NCBI GenBank assembly: GCA_900548125.1
Contig: URJN01000108.1
Location: 1 to 7,331, forward strand
Reading direction: 5' to 3'
Source: an uncultured Eubacteriales bacterium
GTDB taxonomy: Bacteria > Bacillota > Clostridia > Christensenellales > Aristaeellaceae
Length of the DNA: 7,331 nucleotides
Part shown: in pieces, positions 1-5,204 of the stretch
Position numbering within the stretch: position 1 is the first letter of the stretch
How the letters are laid out: every line of letters begins with the position of its first letter
Position numbers and translations under genes: made by a program
The notes under the pieces: model-generated
Database searches by the model: none
Told to the model about the DNA's origin: nothing
What the model saw: only the letters and a program-made list of their open reading frames with translations

Positions 1-206
1 GCTCCAAGCCTCGCACGGGAACGGAGTTTCCTTAATCCTTTACGAAGCAATCGCTTTGCGGCAGCTGATGGACGCCATATTCGAGCTGCTGCGGCGGGAA
101 GAAGGGGTTTTGGATGGAGCCGCGCCCATCGCGAGGGAATCAGCGCGACTTTTGGGGAAAAAGAAAAAATCCTGTAAAAACAGAGAAAAACGGAGTTATG
201 CAGAAC
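1..206. other. Left-edge region without a supportable gene
   Basis: No gene is called here. The + strand frame starting at base 2 stays open from the window edge to 454, but it runs straight through the DnaA boxes and repeat field and its product resembles nothing I recognise. Frame 3 ends at a TAA at 33-35, reading ...PRTGTEFP before the stop. It could be the last residues of an upstream + strand gene, but ten residues are too few to decide. Frame 1 is open to a TAA at about 172-174. The first 130 bases are GC-rich like coding DNA, then composition turns A-rich. The region is most likely the tail of an upstream gene followed by intergenic DNA. Confidence 0.4.
157..190. other. A-rich tract beside the DnaA-box cluster
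   Basis: Twenty-three of these 34 bases are A on the + strand, in runs of five and six broken by G or CCTGT. It lies 16 bp left of the first DnaA box in otherwise GC-rich DNA. In bacterial origins an AT-rich unwinding element next to the DnaA boxes is normal, so this is a candidate for that role if the cluster is an origin. I saw no clear DnaA-trio array. It could equally be a simple A-rich intergenic stretch. Confidence 0.35.
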
Positions 207-270
207 TTATCCACAGCTATCCACAAGTTGTCCACAAAGCCCCAAAAGTTGTGGACAACTCTGTTGATAA
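207..270. other. DnaA-box cluster, candidate oriC or DnaA-controlled site
   Basis: Five matches to the DnaA box TTATNCACA lie within 64 bp. On the + strand there is a perfect TTATCCACA at 207-215, CTATCCACA at 217-225 and TTGTCCACA at 228-236. On the - strand there is TTGTCCACA at 250-258 and a weaker TTATCAACA at 262-270. The three + boxes start 10 and 11 bp apart, placing them on one helical face as in cooperative DnaA filaments. Sites 226-237 and 249-260 form a perfect 12-bp inverted repeat around an 11-nt spacer. Such density is typical of the Firmicutes origin next to dnaA, yet the next gene downstream is not dnaA. Upstream content is unseen. The site may be oriC, part of a split origin, or a DnaA regulatory or titration site. 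Confidence 0.7.
226..260. repeat. 12-bp perfect inverted repeat within the DnaA cluster
   Basis: AGTTGTCCACAA at 226-237 is repeated in inverse as TTGTGGACAACT at 249-260. The 11-nt spacer contains CCCCAAAA (240-247). Each arm carries one DnaA-box variant, so the two boxes face each other. It could fold as a cruciform or RNA hairpin, but opposed DnaA sites explain it well enough. Confidence 0.75.
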
Positions 271-355
271 CTTGAGCGCAAGAGCGGGAAAACCCCAAAA
301 CCATGCGGATTCAAGCCGCGGGAGCAGACTCTGCCAAAAGTCAGACGGTTTTGGG

Positions 356-379
356 TTTTGGGGCGGAAAATCCCCAAAA
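356..379. repeat. Hairpin-forming inverted repeat (8-bp stem)
   Basis: TTTTGGGG at 356-363 pairs perfectly with CCCCAAAA at 372-379 around an 8-nt loop. A further TTTTGGG directly upstream (349-355) could compete for the same partner, and AAAACCCCAAAACC at 289-302 is another possible partner. There is no T-run after the stem, so it does not look like a terminator. Confidence 0.6.
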
Positions 380-421
380 TGCGGAACGTGCAAACCTGTT
401 GAATCTCCAAAAGTGGAAAAG

Positions 422-444
422 CGGTTTTGGGACGCCCAAAATCG
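422..444. repeat. Hairpin-forming inverted repeat (10-bp stem)
   Basis: Bases 422-431 pair with 435-444 around the 3-nt loop ACG. The 10-bp stem contains one G-T wobble and is built from TTTTGGG against CCCAAAA. It is the counterpart of the hairpin at 356-379 in the second unit of the local duplication. No T-run follows, so a terminator role is unlikely. Confidence 0.6.
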
Positions 445-530
445 GAGAAAATAAGGGAAAATGGCGGAAAGACTGCGGAGGGGACTGCCGTATGAGTTTT
501 GGGCACGCTGAATCCCGCGCATAACGCCGA

Positions 531-556
531 TTTCCCCGCAGGGGAGCGGAGCTCCG
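531..556. repeat. Short GC-rich palindromes upstream of the first gene
   Basis: CCCC GCA GGGG at about 534-544 is followed by the 10-bp palindrome CGGAGCTCCG at 547-556. They end 20 bp before the ribosome binding site of the first gene, so they would lie in its 5' leader if transcription starts upstream. They could be an operator or a weak leader structure. I found no convincing -35/-10 promoter pair anywhere in 270-589. Confidence 0.3.
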
Positions 557-589
557 ACTGTTTCCCCCGTTCCTTGAAAGGAAGTTGAC

Positions 590-1795
590 ATGGATCGTAA
601 TAAAAGGCGCGTCACATACCTGACGGGCGCAAACAGTACATTTGGCGCCTACGGGATGAATGACGATAAAAAGAAGAAGAATAAAAAGAAAAGCCCCTTT
701 CAAAAAATTCTGAGGATCGTTATCCTCGCCGCGGCTCTGACCGCCATACTGGTCGTTGCGGTGATGTATGCGCTTAACGGCAATACCCGCGAGGGCATCG
801 GCAAAATTACGCGCATCGGCGCGACGCTCAGCCAGAATGTTTCGCCCTTTGGCGACAGCGTCATCTTTTATGACGGAACGACGCTGCACTGCGTGGCGGC
901 GACCGGCGGCAACGAATGGAGCTATCAGATTGGAACCAACGCCGATTATGACGCGACGGAAAAGCGCATCGTCGCGTGGTCGGGCAACGATCTGTATATC
1001 CTCAACAGCCGCGGCAGGCTCATCTATAACAATAAAATGAGCGACGCCATTCAGTTCGCCAGCGCGGGCGATGAGTATGTTGCCGTGTTCGTCGGCGATT
1101 CGGATAACGGCGTGGTGTCCGTCATCAACAGCAGCGGTCAAATCGTCGATAATATTCCGGTCTCCAACCAGACGCTGCTGGATATCGGCTTCTTTATGTC
1201 CACGACGACCTCCAGCGCGCAGCCGACGGAGCTGATGTGGATGCTGGGACTCAATACGACGGGCACGGTCATCTCGACCGAGCTTCAGACCTATCAGCCC
1301 GGCAAGCTCTCCACCGGAAAAAGCTCGCTGGGCGAGCATATCGCCTATTCCATCTACGACGAGAACGGCAATCTGAACATTGTCACCACCAGACAGATTC
1401 TGCATTACAGCTATCGCGCGCTGGAGGCGAGCAGCCCGACGCTCATCTACGGCTATACGGTTGAGGACGTGCAGCAGAGCGGCAAAACGCTCTACCAGCT
1501 CCTCGTTCCGGCGCAGGAGCAGAGCGAGGGCATCAGCATCAACAATGTCCGCCTGATGTATGGCAGCGTGGACCGCGTGCTGCATCTGCCGGGAACGTGC
1601 ATCGCCGCCAAGCTGGGAACTAAGTCGGTCTACGGCTTTTCCGCCAACGCCGTGTATGCCTGCCGCTTTGGAGAGACGACGTTCCGCTCCTACGCAATGC
1701 CCATCAACGTGACGGCTGTGCTGGGGATGATGACGGACAACCGCGCGGTCGTGGCGTCCGGCTCGGAAATCTATGTGGTCGAACTGCCGACCTGA
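590..1795 (+). CDS. DUF5711-like membrane-anchored beta-propeller protein
   Basis: This 401-residue protein has a basic, lysine-rich N-terminus (a KKKKNKKK run at about 27-34), one hydrophobic helix at about 41-62 and a long exported part. The exported part has repeating short beta-type segments such as LYILNSRGRLIY and VSVINSSGQIVD, typical of WD40/PQQ-like propeller blades. The layout matches DUF5711-type proteins of Clostridia, which have no established biochemical role. The topology is N-terminus inside, propeller outside. The ATG at 590 is favoured by an AAAGGAAG site at 577-584. A second Met at 656 (residue 23, MNDDKKKK) has a poorer site, so the first 22 residues are plausible but not certain. 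It is the first gene of the unit, 23 bp before the cvpA-like gene. No catalytic motif is visible. Family assignment is from memory of architecture and is fairly, not fully, certain. Confidence 0.8.
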   Translation: MDRNKRRVTYLTGANSTFGAYGMNDDKKKKNKKKSPFQKILRIVILAAALTAILVVAVMYALNGNTREGIGKITRIGATLSQNVSPFGDSVIFYDGTTLHCVAATGGNEWSYQIGTNADYDATEKRIVAWSGNDLYILNSRGRLIYNNKMSDAIQFASAGDEYVAVFVGDSDNGVVSVINSSGQIVDNIPVSNQTLLDIGFFMSTTTSSAQPTELMWMLGLNTTGTVISTELQTYQPGKLSTGKSSLGEHIAYSIYDENGNLNIVTTRQILHYSYRALEASSPTLIYGYTVEDVQQSGKTLYQLLVPAQEQSEGISINNVRLMYGSVDRVLHLPGTCIAAKLGTKSVYGFSANAVYACRFGETTFRSYAMPINVTAVLGMMTDNRAVVASGSEIYVVELPT

Positions 1796-1818
1796 CGCGG
1801 GCGGCGAAAGGAGAACGC

Positions 1819-2505
1819 ATGAATATCATTGATATCGTCATTCTGGCTGTGCTGGGGGTGAGCGTCATCTTCGGCATGTACAGGGGATTTATCAGCGGGG
1901 TGCTGAGCGTTGCCGCCCTGATTGGCGCGGCGGCGGCGGCGTTCGCCGTCAGCCCGTCTCTGGCGGCGTGGCTTCAGGGCAACGAAACGCTGGTCAACAC
2001 GCTGATGTACTATACCGACGCGGGAAGCCGAATCAAGGATTTGGATCTTTCGCTGCTCTCGGTTTCGCAGGTATCGCAAAGCTCGCTGGCGCAGATTATC
2101 GAGAGCGCACAGCTGCCTGCGCAGTTCCAGACGGCGTTTATCAACGCGGTCGGCACGGCACCCGCCTCGACCACGATGTCCACACTGCTCAGTCAGACGA
2201 TTGTCAACGTTTCTCTTTCGATTCTCAGCTTCCTGATCTGCTTTCTGGGCTGCTATATCGTGGCGACGTTTATCATTCATCTGATCTGCTATGTGTTCGA
2301 GCTGCCGGTTCTGCGCCATCTGGATGCGCTGGCAGGCGGTGTGTTCGGGCTGGCGCGCGGCGTGCTGCTGCTGTTCATCTTCTTTGCGCTGGTTCCGATT
2401 ATTCAGGCGGTCGTTCCGATTCAGCAGATTACAGATTTGCTGAATGCGTCGCGGCTTGCGCCGCTGTTTGACAGTCAGCTCATTCTGTCTATTCTGGGTG
2501 CATAA
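1819..2505 (+). CDS. CvpA family membrane protein
   Basis: This 228-residue integral membrane protein fits the CvpA/colicin V production family. The N-terminal block is characteristic: a helix at about 4-20, then GMYRGFISG, then a second helix at about 25-44. A soluble or extracellular stretch of some 85 residues (45-130) follows, longer than in minimal CvpA proteins. Two more helices lie at about 131-158 and 173-196, and the conserved segment LDALAGGVFGLARG sits before the last helix. CvpA proteins are linked to colicin V export and envelope stress in enterobacteria, but their molecular activity is unsettled and the role in Firmicutes is unknown. The start is supported by AAGGAG at 1808-1813, 5 nt before the ATG. 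It lies 23 bp after the DUF5711-like gene and 12 bp before the next, so it is surely co-transcribed. Confidence 0.85.
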   Translation: MNIIDIVILAVLGVSVIFGMYRGFISGVLSVAALIGAAAAAFAVSPSLAAWLQGNETLVNTLMYYTDAGSRIKDLDLSLLSVSQVSQSSLAQIIESAQLPAQFQTAFINAVGTAPASTTMSTLLSQTIVNVSLSILSFLICFLGCYIVATFIIHLICYVFELPVLRHLDALAGGVFGLARGVLLLFIFFALVPIIQAVVPIQQITDLLNASRLAPLFDSQLILSILGA

Positions 2506-2517
2506 CGGAGGCTTGGC

Positions 2518-3051
2518 ATGGAACGAAAATCTGCGGGCGGAGCGATTCGCCTGACCAATAAAACGGCAATCGCGCTCAGGGAGAGCGCGAGGACGGTGCG
2601 GCGCACAGGGGTCGTCGTCGGTGCGGTGCTGACCGCCGGTCTTGCCGCCGCTTCCGTCTGGTGCGGCATGCGGTGGCTGCCCGCCGTGCCGCTGCTCATC
2701 GGCGCGGCGGTGGCGATCGACGCGCTGATTGCGCTGTATGTGAGGCAGACCTATCTGCTGCTGACCGGACAGGCGATTTGTACGGAAGCCGCCGCGCGCG
2801 GCATTCGCGGCGAAGCGGACGCAAAGCAGCGAAGGGAGCAGGCCCTCAGCGATTTGATGGCGATGCAGAAGGATGTTCGGAAAGCCGCCGAGCGGAGCGA
2901 AGCGGAGGAGGAGAGAGACCTCTTTCCCGCGCTGTCGCAGACGCGCAGAATATCCGCCGTCAAGCCGCCGGAGGAAACGAAGCCGGCGGCGCATCGCAGA
3001 AGAAGGCAGGCGGTCTTTACCGTCATTCAGTCGGACAAACAGGTTCAGTGA
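2518..3051 (+). CDS. Hypothetical two-helix membrane protein with charged tail
   Basis: I do not recognise this 177-residue protein. A basic N-terminal segment (1-30, rich in R/K) is followed by two hydrophobic helices at about 31-50 and 54-75, forming a hairpin. Then comes a long cytoplasm-type tail. Residues 90-135 are alternately charged and probably helical (KQRREQ, RKAAERSEAEEERD), consistent with a short coiled coil. The end is Pro/Arg-rich, with a HRRRRQ patch at about 159-164. No enzymatic motif is seen. A strong CGGAGG site (2506-2511) precedes the ATG by 6 nt. The gene is 12 bp after the cvpA-like gene and 6 bp before the GT-C gene. Its context suggests an accessory or scaffold for the adjacent membrane proteins, but that is inference only. 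Confidence 0.75.
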   Translation: MERKSAGGAIRLTNKTAIALRESARTVRRTGVVVGAVLTAGLAAASVWCGMRWLPAVPLLIGAAVAIDALIALYVRQTYLLLTGQAICTEAAARGIRGEADAKQRREQALSDLMAMQKDVRKAAERSEAEEERDLFPALSQTRRISAVKPPEETKPAAHRRRRQAVFTVIQSDKQVQ

Positions 3052-3057
3052 GGCTTT

Positions 3058-4986
3058 ATGATTTCCATCGCATATCTGCTTTTGTATATGGCTGCCGGCG
3101 TGCAGATGATTCGTTTTCTGCTGCCGCGCAAAAGCCCGCTTGTGCGGGGATGGCTGGGCGCGGCGCTGGGCGTGCTGCTTGAAATGCAGCTCCCGGCGCT
3201 TTTTGCATGGCTTTTCGGTTTTACGATCAAGGCGCATATTGCCGCTGTCGTTGCGCTGGCGGCGATTTTGACGGAATGCCGTTTTTTGCGGGATAAGCGT
3301 CTGCCTGCCGCGCTGCCGGCGGAAGATAAGCGTCAGGCGGCGGTGATGGCGGCGGTCTGCATTCCGCTGACCGCGCTGTCGGCGTATCTGCAATATACGC
3401 ATATGCTGATGCCCGCGTCCGACGGCTCGTACTGGTGCGGACAATCCACCTACGGCGACCTGTGCATGCATCTGGCGTTTATCACCTCGATGAAGGATAT
3501 GAGCTTTCCGCCGACGTATAACCTGCTGGCGGGGACGGCGCTTTCCTATCCGTATCTGACGGATTCGCTCAGCACGACGTTTTATATGCTCGGCATGCCG
3601 CTCAATCTGGCGCTCGTCGTGCCGGGAACGCTGCTGATGGCGCTGACCTACGCGGGCTATATGCTCCTGGCGCAGCAGATTCTCGGCGGAAGGCACAAGG
3701 CGGTCGCCGTTGCGGCGCTGCTGTTCTTCTTCAACGGCGGTTTGGGCTTCCTGTATGACTTTGATTTGGCGTTTACCGATCAATTTGCCCGCGTGAAGGA
3801 GATCTTCACCGGCTATTATAAGACGCCCGCCAATCAGCCGGATTTCAACCTGCGCTTTTCCAATGTCATCGCCGACCTGATGATTCCGCAGCGGGCGCTG
3901 CTGGGCGGCTGGGCGATGGGCATTCCGGCGTTGTATCTGCTGATTTCCTCTTTCCGCGAAAAATCCATGCGGCAGACGGTGCTGCTCGCGCTGTGGGCAG
4001 GTGCGCTTCCGCTGGTGCATACCCATACCTTCCTCGCGCTGGGGCTGTTTTCGGGCGGCTATATTCTCGGCAGGCTGATCGTTCAGGAAGAAGGGCGCCC
4101 CGACATTCTGGGCCGTGCGGGGGTCTATCTGGGCATCGTGCTGGTGCTGGCGCTGCCGCAGGTGCTGGGCAACGCGGTCAGGCAGACGCTGGAGGGCGGT
4201 GCGCTTCGCTTCCAGTTCAACTGGGTCAACAACAGCGGAGGACGCGGCTTCAAGGACGGGTATTTCTGGTTCTGGGTGAAGAACGTGGGTCTGCCGTTCA
4301 TCCTCGTCGTCTGCGCCTGTCTGAACGCTGGGCGGCGCGGGCATTTGGATATCGTGCTGGGCATGACAGCGATTTACGCCGTCGCGGAGACGATCCTCTT
4401 CCAGCCGAATGAATACGACAACAACAAGCTGTTTTACATCTGGTTCATGTTCGCGATGATTCTCGCCGCGGATTACGGCTCGATCCTCATGCAGCGGCTG
4501 GCGGGGCTTCGCGGACGCGGGCTGCTGTGCGGCTTGTTCATCTGGGCGAGCGTGTTTTCCGGTGCGCTGTCCATCGGGCGCGAAGCGGTATCCGGTTATC
4601 AGCTCTTTTCCGCCAACGCAGTCAAAGCGAGCGAATGGATCGAAGAGAATACCGCGCATGACGACGTATTTTTAACCGGGCAGCAGCATATCAACCCCGT
4701 CTGTTCGCTGGCAGGCAGACAGATCATCTGCGGAAGCGACCTGTATGTGTTTTTCCATGGGCTGGATTACGGTCAGCAGTCTGCGGACTGCAGGCGTTTC
4801 TTTGAGGATCCGGCGCAGAACGGGGATGTGCTGGAAACCTACGATGTGCATTATATTTACGTCAGCGATTACGAACGTGCGGAATTCGACGTGGATACGG
4901 AAACGCTCGAAGCGACGTATCCCGTCGTCTATGAGAACCGGGACGTGCGCATTTATGACGCGAATGGGCAGGTGGATGCGCCGTGA
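3058..4986 (+). CDS. GT-C-type polytopic membrane protein, glycosyltransferase-like
   Basis: This 642-residue protein has roughly a dozen hydrophobic helices up to about residue 510, then a soluble C-terminal domain (about 520-642). The pattern resembles large GT-C-fold transferases, which move a sugar from a lipid-phosphate donor on the outer membrane face. Visible marks are YGDLCMHL at 132-139 in the first large loop, followed by FPPTYNLLAGT and SYPYLTD, HTHTF at 321-325, and FQPNEYDNNK at 448-457 before a late helix. The soluble part has SEWIEENT, DVFLTGQQHINPV, SLAGR and FFHGLDY, then a short alpha/beta end. I recall similar blocks in uncharacterised bacterial PMT-like proteins. The acceptor and donor are unknown, and catalysis is unproven. 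D134 in YGD is a candidate catalytic acid. The start overlaps a GTGAGG site made from the previous stop codon. Its TGA overlaps the next GTG start. Confidence 0.75.
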   Translation: MISIAYLLLYMAAGVQMIRFLLPRKSPLVRGWLGAALGVLLEMQLPALFAWLFGFTIKAHIAAVVALAAILTECRFLRDKRLPAALPAEDKRQAAVMAAVCIPLTALSAYLQYTHMLMPASDGSYWCGQSTYGDLCMHLAFITSMKDMSFPPTYNLLAGTALSYPYLTDSLSTTFYMLGMPLNLALVVPGTLLMALTYAGYMLLAQQILGGRHKAVAVAALLFFFNGGLGFLYDFDLAFTDQFARVKEIFTGYYKTPANQPDFNLRFSNVIADLMIPQRALLGGWAMGIPALYLLISSFREKSMRQTVLLALWAGALPLVHTHTFLALGLFSGGYILGRLIVQEEGRPDILGRAGVYLGIVLVLALPQVLGNAVRQTLEGGALRFQFNWVNNSGGRGFKDGYFWFWVKNVGLPFILVVCACLNAGRRGHLDIVLGMTAIYAVAETILFQPNEYDNNKLFYIWFMFAMILAADYGSILMQRLAGLRGRGLLCGLFIWASVFSGALSIGREAVSGYQLFSANAVKASEWIEENTAHDDVFLTGQQHINPVCSLAGRQIICGSDLYVFFHGLDYGQQSADCRRFFEDPAQNGDVLETYDVHYIYVSDYERAEFDVDTETLEATYPVVYENRDVRIYDANGQVDAP

Positions 4987-5204
4987 CGGAACGCTTTTTG
5001 CGCTATTCGCTGGAGCGTGAATGCAAAATCTGCGTGGTGATGATGCAGCAGGGACAGATGAAGAAGGTCAATCTGCGCGTCACATCCATCGGCGAGGACG
5101 GATTTACCGCTGTTCTGGCGGGAAAGAAGAAAGAAGTCCGCATAGCCGAGGATGACGTGCTTACCGCCGCTTATGCGCGCGGCGATCAGGGAGAGCTGGA
5201 ATGA
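4983..5204 (+). CDS. Small hypothetical protein, probable beta-rich domain
   Basis: This 73-residue protein starts with GTG. That codon overlaps the upstream TGA by 4 bp (GTGA), and its own TGA overlaps the cca ATG (ATGA), so it is wedged between two genes with translational coupling on both sides. An AGGTGGA site at 4970-4976 supports the start. A short helix (FLRYSLERECKI) is followed by alternating beta-type strands (CVVMMQ, KVNLRVTSIG, GFTAVLAG, KKEVRIAEDDVLTA), consistent with a small SH3- or Sm-like barrel. It ends in YARGDQGELE. I have an uncertain memory of small Clostridia proteins ending in a similar YARGD-G motif. No function is known. The basic KKK patch and barrel shape would permit RNA or protein binding, but that is inference. 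Confidence 0.75.
   Translation: MTERFLRYSLERECKICVVMMQQGQMKKVNLRVTSIGEDGFTAVLAGKKKEVRIAEDDVLTAAYARGDQGELE

Larger units (their letters stand above)
331..446. repeat. Imperfect tandem duplication, two units
   Basis: Two neighbouring units share an ordered set of blocks. Unit 1 (about 331-384) reads CCAAAAGT, CGGTTTTGGG, CG, CCCCAAAAT, CGGA. Unit 2 (about 405-446) reads CCAAAAGT, CGGTTTTGGG, CG, CCCAAAAT, CGGA. The first blocks are 73 bp apart, and unit 1 carries an extra TTTTGGGG and a longer hairpin loop. The shared order of blocks indicates an old local duplication with small insertions and deletions. Confidence 0.5.
150..503. repeat. Reiterated CCCAAAA/TTTTGGG motif field
   Basis: Nine copies of CCCAAAA or its complement TTTTGGG occur here, at 150-157, 240-247, 293-300, 349-355, 356-363, 372-379, 425-431, 435-441 and 497-503. 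Shorter CCAAAA/TTTTGG versions occur at 108-113, 334-339 and 407-412. I noticed no TTTTGGG or CCCAAAA copy in the coding part of the window. Both orientations occur, some paired into hairpins. Copy number and mixed orientation in about 350 bp of intergenic DNA suggest a protein-binding motif or structured DNA or RNA rather than chance, but I know no named element that matches. Confidence 0.6.

Noticed and set aside
56..454. 132-codon + strand frame with a TTG start at the left edge
   Set aside because: It passes through the A-rich tract, all DnaA boxes and the repeat field. It has no ribosome binding site, and its second half is only translated repeat sequence.
303..524. 73-codon + strand frame with ATG at 303, as a possible leader peptide
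   Set aside because: There is no ribosome binding site before 303, the composition follows the CCCAAAA repeats, and no conserved-looking segment is present.
585..590. TTGACA, a perfect -35 hexamer
   Set aside because: It overlaps the start codon of the first gene, and no -10 element follows at 16-18 bp. It is part of the initiation region by chance.
341..1585. 414-codon open frame on the - strand
   Set aside because: It is antisense to the DUF5711-like gene and continues into the repeat field. It is rich in R, A and H, with no recognisable domain.
1771..4659. 962-codon open frame on the - strand
   Set aside because: It is codon-aligned antisense to three consecutive + strand genes that all lie in the same frame. 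It stays open because TTA, CTA and TCA codons are rare there. Its product is a low-complexity R/Q/H-rich chain with no domain, and the + strand genes have ribosome binding sites and recognisable families.
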